A DNA stretch of 64,000 bases, taken from positions 310,001 to 374,000 of the forward strand of contig NW_024466413.1 in the NCBI RefSeq assembly GCF_017591425.1, read 5' to 3'. A program made the translations under genes and the position numbers. Under the pieces are notes generated by a model that was not told the DNA's origin, made no database searches, and was given only the letters and a program-made list of their open reading frames with translations. The DNA is from Ochotona curzoniae (lineage: Eukaryota; Chordata; Mammalia; Lagomorpha; Ochotonidae). This document shows, one piece after another, positions 45,742 to 57,218 of the stretch. Numbering within the stretch: the first letter of the stretch is position 1; each line of letters starts with the position of its first letter.

Positions 45742-45884
45742 ACCCTGGCGGCCATCCTGAATTTCAAGTACTCCGGTGGCCCAGGCCACGTAGAAGGGTA
45801 CTACCGGAACCTCGCGCTGGGGCTGCACGTGCAAGTGGAACCGTCTGTCTTCTTTACCCGTGTCAGCACCCTCCCAGCCACCAG
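45742..45884 (+). CDS. TRAPPC9: TRAPPC9 internal coding exon (C-terminal half of the protein)
   Basis: TRAPPC9 (NIBP, yeast Trs120 homologue) is a large subunit of the TRAPPII tethering and Rab-GEF complex at the Golgi and recycling endosomes, and is also reported to promote NF-kB signalling. Biallelic loss in humans causes intellectual disability with microcephaly. The exon is 143 bp. It opens in phase 0 with ACC CTG GCG GCC, encodes 47 complete residues and ends with AG, the first two bases of a split codon. The translation contains [15 protein letters not shown] and [16 protein letters not shown], which I recognise as TRAPPC9 C-terminal sequence from the beta-sandwich-rich half. It is preceded by a pyrimidine tract ending in CAG and followed by GTAACT. 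The reading frame runs open upstream into the intron, but no ATG there is a real start. Human exon number (probably 18) is inferred from memory. Neighbouring exons lie outside the window. Confidence 0.93.
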
Positions 45885-45890
45885 GTAACT
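45885..45890 (+). promoter_or_regulatory. TRAPPC9: 5' splice donor of the TRAPPC9 exon
   Basis: The exon ends CCAG and the intron begins GTAACT. This is a good match to the MAG|GTRAGT donor consensus with one deviation (C at +5 instead of G). It leaves phase 2, so the final codon is split with the next exon. Confidence 0.85.
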
Positions 45891-46829
45891 GGTGGTCCCA
45901 GTGCCTCTCAGTCCCCTGTCCATCAGTGGGAATCCTCCTCTTGTAGTAGCCTGACCAGTCCTTGCTTCAGCACCAGGCTCCCCTCTCCTTGTCTGCAGGG
46001 GAGCTCAGCACATGGCCATGTGTTGCTGGGGCACTGTAGGGGCACGATGCCCATTTCTGTGCCATCCCTGGCTCTTGGGAGCTCCCTGTCTCTGGGAGCC
46101 CTGGACCTCCTGCCAGACAGCTTTTCTGCCAGATAAGCACCCCTGTATTCATTGCCCCAGGCCCGGCCTTCTTCCTAAGAGAGCAAGACACTGGACGCTG
46201 TTCACTCTGGGCGGATGTGGGCGAATGTGGGTGGCGGTACAAAGTGCTGTGTTGCTCTTGGAGGTGGGGCAGTGGCAGATTTTTGTTGCAAACGTGTTTC
46301 TGGGTAGGGCTGTGGTGGGAGGACCGGGTTCCATTAGCATCTGCGTGAAGCCCAGCCCCTTGCAGGCCGCGCAGGTGCACAGGAGCCAGGTACTTTGGGT
46401 AGGTAGGTGTTGGTCAGCCCTGAGCTCTCACAGATTGTGACGGGGCTGGGAGCTGGCAAGTGTGCACAGAGCAGCAGTGACTTGTTCCTTAGTAAAGGGG
46501 AGGTGGTGGCGGTGAGGATGAGCCCTGTTCTTAGGTCCCAGACCTTGAGTGTGTGGGAACAGTACCAGCCTGGCCAGCCCTGGAGCCCACACGTGGCTGG
46601 AGGCCTGGACAGATTCAGAGCTCAGAATCCCTCAGAAGTGCTACAGCGGAGCTGCTGGGACCCTGACACCGACACTGTGCACCTGCCACCTCTTCCTGGC
46701 CCTTCCTTGTGGGAGAGGGGATTTAGATTGGATTTCTCCTGCCCCTCCTTTCCTCTCTTCTCTGATCTCACTCATCACCAGATCCTGTGGCCTGCTCCCT
46801 GAACTACCTGCTCACCCCTCTGCACCCTG
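45891..46829. other. TRAPPC9: Intron just after the exon, nothing recognised
   Basis: Unique-looking sequence with no SINE or L1 piece. Confidence 0.6.
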
Positions 46830-47048
46830 CTGAAGCACCAGTGCCTTCAAGGGCTGCCCGGCTTAGGTGGCCCCACTGCGCCCCGCTTAACACAAGAGCC
46901 CTCAAGGGCTGCCCGGCTTAGGTGGCCCCACTGCGCCCCGCTTAACGCCAGTGCCCTCAAGGGCTGCCTGGCTTAGGTGACCCCACTGCACCCCGCTGAA
47001 GCACCAGTGCCCCCAAGGGCTGCCCGGCTCACGTGACCCCACTGCACC
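46830..47048 (+). repeat. About 60-bp tandem repeat, four copies
   Basis: Unit: CAGTGCCCTCAAGGGCTGCC, then CGGCTTAGGTGGCCCCACTG, then CGCCCCGCTTAA or CACCCCGCTGAAGCA. Copies 2 and 3 are closest. The first and last are more diverged. Confidence 0.9.
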
Positions 47049-48078
47049 TCTTGTGATCCAGTTGATGCTTGTACACCAGTCAGTGCTTGCTTTGAAAACA
47101 GGGAATGGTTTAAATGAATGATAAGGGTTCTGCATTAGATAAAGAGGGTGATGGATTCACTGTATACAGAAATGGAACAAGAGTGCATGAGATTAGTGAA
47201 AAATATTTATGATAATGTGAATGAATTGTAACCAGGATGATTAGGGAAGAATTGAGTGTTGGTCACTAGTATGGAGGATGAGAAACCCTGGGTTCCGCAG
47301 ACTTTAAGGGGGAAGAGGGTCCTGTGAAAAACAATGTTTCAGTAATGGTGACCATTCACATAAAGTCGATAAATGCTGTGAAAGACAAAACCCGTTAAAA
47401 CTGACATGAGAAGAAATGGAATTCAGGAGTGGACCCATGACAGCTGAAGGATGCTTCCCAGGGAGTGGACAGTGGGCTCAGCGGGCGTGCCTGGGAGGCT
47501 AAGCCAGTGGTGATGCTTCCTCCCTGGTGTCAGTGCCATCAGGCACAGCTCGAGACCTTCAGCTTCATGTTTATAGCTGCCTTCCCACCAATGGAAGCAA
47601 CTTGAGGTATATAAAATGATAACAGCATGAACAATTGAGTTTCGGTCCAGAAATGCAATTAAACAAAATTAACCACTGAAAAAAAAAAATAAACCTTGGT
47701 ATGTGCTGCATTAGCAAAACAAAGGAGACATCATCAGAATAGGTGAGCTGATGTACAGATAACCGTTGGAACAGGTAGGCGGGGTTAGCAGAGTGCACCC
47801 TCCAGCTGCGGGCCTGAGCGTGGCCCCAGGGCACGTGGCACTGAGGGGAGCCTCAGGACGAGCGGCATACGCCCTCATCACCAAGCTTGTGCCGCACACT
47901 GCTGAGAAGGGCGATAAGGAAAGAAAGTTAATGCAGAGAACCTGGAACTGAAGAAGTAAAGTGATTATGCATGTGTTTGTGCGTGAAGTGATTACCATGC
48001 CAAAGAGATCATTGAACTAGGAAGTCTGTTCAGCAGGATTACAGGATACTACTTAGTGTTTAAAAATCAGTTGTATTA
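47049..48078. other. TRAPPC9: Intron, nothing recognised
   Basis: AT-rich, unique-looking. The 47340-47430 part (AGAAGAAATGGAATTCAGG) might be a worn L1 3' scrap. An A run lies at 47679-47690. Confidence 0.45.
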
Positions 48079-48391
48079 GGGCCAGCAGATAGCCTGGTGG
48101 CTGAATCTTTGCCTTACATCCGTCAGTATCCCATATGGGTGCCGGATTGTATCCCGCTGCTCCGCTTCCCCTCCAGCTCCCTGCCTGTGGCCTGGGAAAG
48201 CAGTCGAGGACGGCCCAAAGCCTTGGGACCCTGCACCCACGTGGGAGACCCAGAAGAAATGCCTGGCTCCTGGCTTCAGATCAGCTCAGTTCCAGCCTTT
48301 GTGGCCACTTGGAGAGAGAACCAGTGGATGAAAGGTCTTTCTCTCTGTATCTCTCTGCATATCTGCTTTTCCAATTAAAAAAGAAATAAAT
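48079..48391 (+). mobile_element. Full-length CSINE-type SINE
   Basis: Head AGGGCCAGCAGATAGCCTGG, TATCCCATATGGGTGCCGG, CAGTCGAGGACGGCCCAAAG, and a tail CCAATTAAAAAAGAAATAAA. Confidence 0.92.
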
Positions 48392-48589
48392 TGTATCCAT
48401 GTACTTGCGATAAACTGTTTTAAAATGAAAATCTGAAAATTATGTTTGCAATAGAAAAAAAATTTAAAGTACTTACAGAAATAAGATGTCTACTTAGAAA
48501 GTGACAATATAAATAAGAGAAATTAAATGAGATTTTAAATAATTGGGGAGCTGTACCGTGCTTGTTGATTGGAGGGATCAGTTAGGGTT
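48392..48589. other. TRAPPC9: Short AT-rich gap between two SINEs
   Basis: AT-rich intron with several A runs. Nothing was recognised. Confidence 0.5.
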
Positions 48590-48880
48590 AAGCTCTTAGT
48601 TTTTTTTTTTTTTTTTTTTTTTATTGGAAAGGCGGATATACAGAGAGGAGAGACAGAGTATGCCGATCCAAAGCCAGGAGCCTCTTCCGGGTCTCCCACG
48701 TGGGTGCAGGGTCCCAAAGCTTTGGGCCGTCCTCGACTGCTTTCCCAGGCCACAGGCAGGGAGCTGGAGGGGAAGCGGGGCTGCTGGGATTAGAACCGGC
48801 GCCCATATGGGATCCCGGTGTGCTCAAGGCGAGGACTTAACCACTTGCGCCACCGCGCCGGGCCCAAGCTCTTAGTTTTT
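48590..48880 (-). mobile_element. Youngest CSINE-type SINE, with target-site duplications
   Basis: AAGCTCTTAGTTTTT occurs at 48590-48604 and again at 48866-48880, a perfect 15-bp direct repeat bounding the element. The body has an unbroken T run, GGCGGATATACAGAGAGG, GGGAGCTGGAGGGGAAGCGG and a head that reads ...GCGCCACCGCGCCGGGCCC on the + strand. Head CpGs are intact. This marks it as a recent insertion and the best representative of the active family here. Confidence 0.96.
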
Positions 48881-50117
48881 AAAAACTTGATTATACATTC
48901 CGTATAGTTGTACCCGAAGTCCTAACAGGATTTTTTATTTTGGTGGAAATTAGTAAGCTGTTTTAAAAATTATTTTGAAATGAATCAGACCTGAAATAGA
49001 CCAAAACAACAGCAAAACATAAAAACCCACTTGATCAAAGAAGAAAAGAAAGTTGCAGGACTTAAAGTTACTGTTGTAAGACTTAAGTCAAGAAAGCGTT
49101 TTATCAGTGTAAGGCTGACACAGGGCCGTGCGGACCGGAACTGTCAGGAGTGAGCCCAACGACATGACGTCAGTTGGTCTTCTGCTTGGAGCACTTGCTC
49201 ATGTGTGACAAATGAGAAGGCAGCCAGTAGAACCCTGCATCCTGCAAGCTCCGATGCTGCACCCTGGGCCCACCAAGGCTGCTCTGCAGCTGTCAGCCCC
49301 TCAAGCCAGCATAGCACACATTCCCTGTGGCTCTGAGGCAGAAATGCCTCACTGCGCTGTGCAGCTGCTGCTCCGTGGAGAGCCTCGATGTGGCCAGCCC
49401 GTCTGAGGAACTCCGCTTATCAGCAGGCTGGGATCCAATGTTGGCCATGCCCTTGTGCAGCAAGGGGTACACGCCTGGTGTGAACACACGTGTAAAATGC
49501 TTACATCCACGCAAAATACTTCCACCATAAACATTTCCCGTGAATTTTGTGAAGTGCTGGGTATTCGTTCTTGAAGGAGTGGGCCTCGGCCACTGTGCCG
49601 GTGGGAGGCGGGGGCAGTGGGAGCTCTGTGTTTTGATGCTCTCTCCAGATGTTGAGGCGTGTTCAGCTCTGGGAACTGGCTGAAGCGTGTGTTGCCGAGT
49701 GAACATGCATGGGGCCTCGGCATGTGCAGCTCCCACTGTGAGGGTGAGGCCCTGGGAGCCTGCTGCTGATAGCCTCGGGCCGTGTGTGCACCTGCCTGCC
49801 AGCCCGAGCCTGCGTAAGCCTAAAGCAGAGCGGCTCCACATGGGTTGACTGCTTTGGGGCGTCAACAGAATTACACATTCCTTCATGAATCCAAAATGCA
49901 GGTGGGTGTGCGTTGTGTTTGCCACTCTCATGAACTGAGTAACTTTTGCAGTTGTTTGCTTTTAATTGGGGTTTTTAAAGGACAGTCTTCTGCAGGTGGA
50001 GGGGAGGGAGATGTCCAGTCTGTCCTGGACCTCGGTGTTCTGGGAGCGTCCCATGTCCCATTGCAGCGGCAAGGATCTCTTAGTCTTTTTTTTTCCTTTT
50101 TTTTTTTTTGTCTCAAG
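48881..50117. other. TRAPPC9: Intron, nothing recognised
   Basis: AT-rich to about 49100, then unique. The 212-residue minus-strand open frame at 49293-49931 resembles no known protein. Confidence 0.5.
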
Positions 50118-50401
50118 AGATTTATTTGTTTATTTAAAGGGCAGAGAGAGATCTTTATGCACTGGTTTGCTCTCTAAATGGCTGCAACAGCCAGGGCTGG
50201 GCCCATTTGCAGCTGGAATCCAGGATCTTCTTCTAGATCTCCCTGTTGGGTGCAGGGGCCTAAGGCTGTGGACCATCCTCTAAACATTGACAGGAAACAA
50301 GATTGGAAATGGAGTGGCTAGACTCAAATTGGTGCCTACTTGGAATACTGACCAGTGCAGGTGGTGGTGGTTTTACCTGTGATGCCACAGCACTGTTCCC
50401 C
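50118..50401 (-). mobile_element. CSINE-type SINE, older
   Basis: Reversed tail AGATTTATTTGTTTATTTAAA, CTCTAAATGGCTGCAACAGC, and the reversed head ending CACAGCACTGTTCCCC. A T-run precedes it. Confidence 0.82.
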
Positions 50402-51407
50402 ATTGAAGCCCCATTGAGTACTTGGAGATGTTACACACACTGGTGCCTGTCAGTGAATTGAGGATGAAGGAGGCAGATGTGTGGCTCTCACAACAGCCAA
50501 ACTCGAGCTTGTGGCCACGCTGCCTCTGGGTGCTGGGTTTTCACTGCCACCACCAGCAGCCCGGGGCTGAGTGGCTGAGGTTTACTGGTCCTGCCTGACA
50601 TCCCAGCAAGAGGAGGATCACATGAAACTAAAAAGTGCAGCTATTTCCCCCCAAACACTGAAGCAGTCTAGACTCAGGTTGGAATTTCCGTTTCCTTTTG
50701 CCCCGCTCTCCCTCTAGGCGCACACAGGTCTCGGTTGGCTTTCCTCCAGAGGATCAGTTCCCTCTGAGATTTGCTCTTTGCACAAAGCTGCCTAATAATG
50801 TAGTTAGGGAACTGGATTAGGGAGGATTGGCCACGCTGTCCCTGTCTGCACCCTGACTCCGTGCTCTCCTGAGGGACAGTTTTGCCCTGTTGCAGTATGT
50901 AATGCCGGTGGAGAAGGTGCCTCTCAGGGGAGGCAGAGCATGTTACAGGCACCTGAGAGACTCTGGCGCCAATGGGCCAGGTTTGCATCCTGCTGCCCAC
51001 GTGTGCCAGAGTCTGCAGGAAGTCAGCCGTCTTCCCCCCAGCACTGCCTTTTGAAATGGAGGTGACAAAGACCCCATGGGGTCCCAAGACTTGAGGGTCA
51101 GCAGGGTCACCTGTGTGGAGTCTCCCGTGGTACTGCCAGGGTGGGACCTTGGAAATCAGTGATGGGCACGCGGCTCAGGTGTGTGTGCGGGTATGAGTTT
51201 CAGGCACAAAGGAAGGAGTCCTTGGCAGCAGCCGCATCAGGCAGCCTTGTCAGGATGCCCCATCACCTCACGCATGCGAGGGAAGTGGAAGATTGTGCTG
51301 TGAGGACTTTTCCTTGCGAAGACGCTTGTTACTAATAGCTTGATGCAAAGCTCTCCCAAGTCATATAGCAATCTGAATCTGTATGCAGGACTTGCTTCCA
51401 TCACTTT
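50402..51407. other. TRAPPC9: Intron, nothing recognised
   Basis: Unique-looking sequence. Confidence 0.55.
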
Positions 51408-51729
51408 TTAGAAAAATACTTACTTTTATTTGAAAGTCAGAGTTCCATAGAAGGAAAGACAGAGAGGGGGAGAGGTAATCTTCCATCCACTGGTTCACAC
51501 CCCAAATGGCCATAGCAGCTGGAGCTGAGCTGATCTGAAGCCAGGAGCCAGGAGCTTCTTCTGGGTCTCTCATGTGAGTGCAGGGGCCCAAGAACCTGAG
51601 CCATGCTCTGCTGCCCTGCTCCATAAGCAGGGAGCTGGAGGGGAAGCAGAGCAGCCGGGACAAGAACTAGTACGCATGTGCGATGCTAGCAGGTAGAGGA
51701 TTAGCTGTTGAGCTACCGTGCTTGCTCCT
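51408..51729 (-). mobile_element. CSINE-type SINE
   Basis: Reversed tail TACTTACTTTTATTTGAAAG, GGTTCACACCCCAAATGGCC, GGGAGCTGGAGGGGAAGCAG, and an eroded head near GAGCTACCGTGCTTGCTCC. Confidence 0.85.
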
Positions 51730-54109
51730 GTTACAATCATTCTAACAGTAGAGCTTCAGTCTTTAGAAAATTAAATGTATGTTTAATTCAAGGTGATTGT
51801 TTTTTCCTCAGCCCACTGTTGATCTTCTGGTTAGTTTACAAATTTCAGGCTGTCCCATCTTGTGGACTCACCTGGATTTGTTCATGATGTCTCTGTTAGT
51901 GAGATTCAAGCTGTATTTTTTTTTTTTTCCTTGCTATTTCCAACAAGTTGTCCTGAAGCAGTTCTCCTTCCCTGCCTTCCTGGGACAATTGTTCTTGCTG
52001 TTTTCTGCCAAGTGCTCTCCTAGGTGCTGAACACAGCAGTGGGTAAAGCCGAGTTCATCAGAGGGGTGCTTCAGTGGAAGAGCTGGGCAATGGACAGGAG
52101 TTCACCACCCAGCGCGAGCAAGGTTGAAAGTGCTCACGGAGAATGGAATTAATGCATAAGTTTATCTCAGTGCAAGCCAAATTTGAAATCCAGTATATGA
52201 GAGGTCTTCAGATTTTTATTGTGAAAAAACTGTGCATGTGCGTTATGGTTTTTACACCCAGATCAACTTATGGTCTAATTTTGTTTTCCACAAACATGTT
52301 TAAGTAGACTCTTGCAGACAGCAGACATGAAGTGCCAGGTGGTAAGTTGTGCCAAGGAGAGCAGCTGCTGTGGGGAGAGCTTTCTCTAAGAGCAAGCAGG
52401 GCCTCACGTGCTTGCCATGGCAGTTGTAAAGTGCCATGGAAGGCAGAGGTGCCCCTGCTCCGCAAGCCCTGGATGTGTCTTGTACAAACTTTACAAGGCT
52501 TCAAATGGCCATTCTCCAGGAATAGGGAGATGCCAAGTACTAAGAGGGAGAAGGCTGAGAAACAGGTATTTTAACTATTTCAAATAAAATAAATCTTTAA
52601 AAAGAAGAAAAGCATACAAAGGAATTCCTTTTAAGGACTAAACTAGAATTCCTTTACAGTATTTAAAAAATCTGATCATGTTTCCATTTTTTTTTTTCTG
52701 TTCTGAAGTGCCTGGTGTAACAAGGTGTGGTGGGCTGGGAAGTGGCCAGTGGCTACAGGGGATGGCGCCCAAGTGCCCAGATTCCTCCCGAGGGTGTGCG
52801 CCTGCCTGGTGCTCCCTGTAGCATCTGTGCCCAGGCAGGCCTAGCCGGGGCTGCCAGAGGAGCACGTTCTGGCTGGCTTCTCTTAGCCTGCAGGTTTGAT
52901 GACCTGGACAATGCCAACAAGAGTTGCTTTCCATCTCAGAAATTCCTAGGCAGAGTGTCTTGGGGCAGACAGAGTGAGGGCTGTGCCACTGTGGCTTGCT
53001 CGACCTAAGAGCTCACTTCAAGGCCACAGGTCCAACAGGCACTGCCAAGGGCAAGCCCCAGGACTCCCAGACCCCACCCACAGAGGGTCTGTTCCACCAG
53101 GTCTCACCTCAACCCAAGGGGCCTGCCCTGGAAGATCCTGGGTTCTGGGCTTCAGGAAGTGTGGGGGACTCCAGCCTTCGGGGAAGCCCACAAGCCTCCT
53201 ACTGGCTGCACGTTCTTTCCAGAAACAAGGTAGATTGTGCGCAGGCGGTTGGGAAGAGGGGACTTTGGAAAGGTCCTGGAGACTTGCTCTGTCTCTGCCG
53301 TTCTCACATCATGCTCCTGCACTCGGGAATGGACAGCCTTGGGCATGGGGACTCTGGGGTGCCTCAGTGATGTCCCACTGGGTTCAGGAGGAAAACCAGC
53401 CCTCCCCCCAAACATCTGGCGCTGTGATCTGCAGATGCACCCAAGGCTTGGTGTGTGGCTTCCTCATTTTGCTGTCAGTGGAGGGAACGTTTGCAAGGAA
53501 GGCGGGCAGGTTTTGGCTGCTGTCCCCGCAGCACCCCTTGTGTTGATGTGGGTTCAGTAAGGGGGTTCATGAAGCCCGTGCATTTGACAGAGTTCACTGG
53601 GGCCTCCCCGATCTGTGCTGTAGGCATTCTTATCCCTTTGAGGAGGCTGGGGAAACTGAGATCCAGAAAAATTCAGCGACTAGGTTATGATGTCCCAGCC
53701 AGTTAACAACAGAGCTGAGTCGGAGCAGGCCACGTGTTGTAGCCATGCTGGCTCATCCCAGTGTTGGTGTTGTTGCAGTGATGGTAAATCCTCAGGGTGA
53801 CCTGCAGCCACACACATGTGCCCTGTGACCTCACTGCCTTTAGGATGAAGAGCAGCTCCCTTGGGTCCAGCTCTCTACCCTCTTGGAGTCACACCCCGAT
53901 GCCATCCCTGACCTGATGTCGCAAGAGGCGTGTCGTGTCCTGCAGTCCTCCTTGAGAGCAGCTGCTGTCCCCAGCATTACCATATCGAGATGTGCCTGTG
54001 TTGCTGAGGGGGACAGCGGTGGCCTCTTTGTGACTGCTGAGCGAGCAGGTGCACTGCAGTGAGTGCATGTGAACAAACAGCAGCTGGATTCCCAGATTGA
54101 TTAGTTCCC
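51730..54109. other. TRAPPC9: Intron with an L1 3'-end fragment
   Basis: The stretch 52130-52320 (GGAATTAATGCATAAGTTTA then TTTGAAATCCAGTATATG and GTTTTCCACAAACATG) resembles a lagomorph L1 3' UTR. The remainder, including open frames of up to 190 residues at 52974-53546, was not recognised. Confidence 0.5.
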
Positions 54110-54425
54110 TTTTTTTTTTTTGGTAAAGATTTATTTCATTTATTTGGAAGGTGGGATTAGAGGGCTAGACAGTGAGAGCAGAAGAGAGAGATCTTCCATC
54201 TGCTGGCTTAGTCCTCAAATGGCTGCACTGGCCAAGGCTAGGCCAGACCAGGCCAGAGCCAGGAGCTAGGAACTTCTTCCAGATCTCTCATGGATGACAC
54301 TTGGGCCATCTTCCACTGCCTCTCCGGCACATTAGCAGGGGGCTGTATCAGAGATGGAATAACCAGGATTCAAGCCCATGCCCATGTGGGATGCCACTCC
54401 GTTGTGCCTGAAGCAGTGCCACGTG
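54110..54425 (-). mobile_element. CSINE-type SINE, older
   Basis: T-run, GGTAAAGATTTATTTCATTT, TCTGCTGGCTTAGTCCTCAA and AGCAGGGGGCTGTATCAGAG. The head end is eroded. Confidence 0.8.
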
Positions 54426-55929
54426 TGCATAGCAGGTGAGGTTCTGGCTTTCTGCTCTGACATCAGCCACGGTGCTGTCGGCACGGTTTCCAAGCTGCCA
54501 CAGCAGGTGCACGGTGGTTTTGTGTCTCAGCTTGTGTCTGTGTCTCCCAGGTGTGGTGTTAAACATGTGTTCTTGCCTACCCTCAGGACCTGTGGCGCTG
54601 TTAACTTGTGTTTGTTTAGTTCTTTTTCAGCTGTTTACTTTCTTGCCATAGAGTTTTGAAAGTTCTTTAGAATGTAATCCCTTTGATATGTAATTTGTGA
54701 TATTTTGTTTGAATCTGTAACTTAATTTTTTATTCTAGTGTCTTTTGTAGAACAAAAATTTTAAATCATGTTGTAGTCTAATTTAAATTTTTTTTCTCTA
54801 ATGGAATCCAACCTTTAGTTATATGAATTTTTCTTTTATGTTTTCTTGTGAAAATTCTGTCATTTTGATTTGCATTTATATATGTATCTTTAGTAACTTC
54901 TGTCTAAGTTGCAAAGTGTAGGTAGATTTTTATTTTTTGGCACACGGATATTCAGCTGTCCCAGCACTGTTTGCTTCAAGAATGAAATGGCCGCATCTGT
55001 CCTCGTGTTTGCAAGCTGCGTCCCCTGCGGCACGGAACTCTGCTAGTGTTTTTGTGGATCTCACGCTGTCCCCCCAACTTTCCCATTTCATTTGTAATTG
55101 TTTTGTCTATTGCTGCTTTCCTTGTATGGCCACATGAATGTCCGCAACAGGCTTTCAGTTCTCTCAAACTGTCCTTGTAGAATTTTGATTGAAATTGTGG
55201 TAAATCAGTGGATGGATTTGGGAAGGACCGGGCAGCGTATTGTGTTCTGCTGCCAGTGCACTTGTGCCCCTCTGCTTATTTGGGTCTTTGACCTTGCCCA
55301 TCAATGTTTTGTATTTTTCACAGAAGGTTTATTTATTCGTTTATTTTAGTCAGATGCAGGATTTTTTTCCCTGTGATGAGTCTGGATGTTTTTTTAAAGG
55401 CATAAATAAAGGTGGACATTTGTTCCATATTTTCTGTGTTGAGCGGTTTCTGAGGTCATTGGTGCTGTGTTGGTTGTGTGGGGGAGCGTGGGGATGTGTG
55501 CTCCTTTTATTCTTGGCTACTTCTGTAGTTTGGTGCTAGTCTCCTTCTTCTATTTGCTGGAAGACAATGACTAGAATTATTATTTTTTTTCAGAAATTTA
55601 TGGTAAAATAAAGCAGGAAGCACGCTGGGCCTAGAGATTTTTTCTCTGAAGTTTTTTTTACAAGCAATTTATTCCATTTGTTGAACAGCTAGAGGACGTT
55701 GCGGGCTACCTGCTTCTCCTTGGGTGGATCTGAGTTGTTTGGACCTGTTTTGCCTGCGTGGTCCCCTGTGTGCGAGTCGAGCTGTTGGTGATAGCTCCTT
55801 GCGCTCCTCCTGATGACATGGATGGTTGACGCAGTGGTCCCCGTGTCACTCACCATATCGGTCATTTATGTCTTCTCTCTCCTTACCTTTGTCACGGTGG
55901 CTAAAGATTTGTCAGTTTTATTATTTGAC

Positions 55930-56195
55930 TGATTTGGGGTGGGGGGTGAGGAGAGAGAGAGCAAGCGGGTGAACCGAGCACTCAGCTCTCCCTTGCACTG
56001 ACTCCATCCGTCAGTGCCTGCAACGGCTGAGACTGGACTGGAGACTCCTTCCAGGCCTCTCCCAGCAGCAGGAGCCCAGTTCCTGAGCACTCCCTGTGCC
56101 CGAGGGTCGGCATTGGCAGGAAGCTGGAGTCAGGAGCTGGGGTGAGGCGCCTCACCCCAGGACTCTGCGCTGAACTTCTAGGCTGGAGACACGCC
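55930..56195 (-). mobile_element. CSINE-type SINE, diverged, inside the L1
   Basis: GAGGAGAGAGAGAGCAAGCG, CAACGGCTGAGACTGGACTG, and GGCAGGAAGCTGGAGTCAGG in the order expected for a reversed CSINE. The tail is worn to TTATTTGACTGATTTGG. Confidence 0.65.
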
Positions 56196-56918
56196 CCTGT
56201 TGTTCTGTTTTAAAGAATTATTTCTAGTTGATTTCCTCGATTGTTCTGTCTTCATTTTCATTGATTTCTGATTACTTGAGGGTTTTTGTTGTTGTTATTC
56301 TTGTCTGTTAGATAGAAGCTTGCTGAGTTAGAACCCTTTTGCATTTCTTCCAATGTAACCTTTGGATGGTTAAGCTACTCCTCCAAGCACTGACTTGCCT
56401 TGGATCCACTAATTTTGTTTATAGCTTCTGCTTTATTTTTGTTGAATTTCTGTTGAGACTTCCTCTTTATGGGTTAATTCTTAAGTATTTGCAGATTGAC
56501 CAGATGCCCCTCTGCCATAGACTTTCAGATTATCCCCCGTTGTGGTCTGAAAACATACTTTGCATTTCCTGATTTGTTACCTTTGTCATGACCTAGTAAT
56601 TCTGGAATGGTCCTTCTGGATGGATAGTCCTGAGTTGGGCAGGGTATTCACCAAGTGTCACTGAGGTCCAAGTAGTTGTGGTTTTGCTCACTTGTACTTT
56701 TAGTTCTCTGTTATCCTTGTATTTTGATTCTCTATTATTAGGCACATATTCTTTAAAAACCGTTGTGTGTTTTTGATGAATTAGTGGTGTCATCATATAA
56801 CATTGCCCTTTAACACAGCTAATTTCCCCTGCTTTGATGTGTGTTCTTACATTAATATGGCACTGTTTTATTTCATTAATGTTTTGGATATTATTTTCTA
56901 TTTTACTTTATCTTTTGT

Positions 56919-57218
56919 TTTTAAAGAATTATTTATTTGAAATCCAGAGTTACAGAGAAAAGGAGAGAGAAAGGGCAAACAAGGTCTTCCATCCAATGTT
57001 GACCCCCCAAGTGGCTGCAGTGGCCAGTGATGGGCCAGGGGCAGGGATTTCCATCCCAGTCTCCACGTGGGTAATAGGGACCATCTTCGGCTGCTTTTTC
57101 CAGGTTCATCAGCAGGGAGCTGGATGGGACGTGGAGCAGCCAGGACTCAGACCACTGCCTGTATGGGAAGCTGCGTCTCAAATGGAGACTTTTGCCTGTC
57201 ACACCACTATCCTATCTC
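56919..57218 (-). mobile_element. CSINE-type SINE inside the L1
   Basis: Reversed tail TTTTAAAGAATTATTTATTTG, CAGAGAAAAGGAGAGAG, and GCAGGGAGCTGGATGGGACG. The head ends near CACACCACTATCC. Confidence 0.83.

Noticed and set aside
49293..49931. 212-residue minus-strand open frame as a possible antisense gene
   Set aside because: No family resemblance, no promoter or splice signals, and the opposite strand also has open frames.
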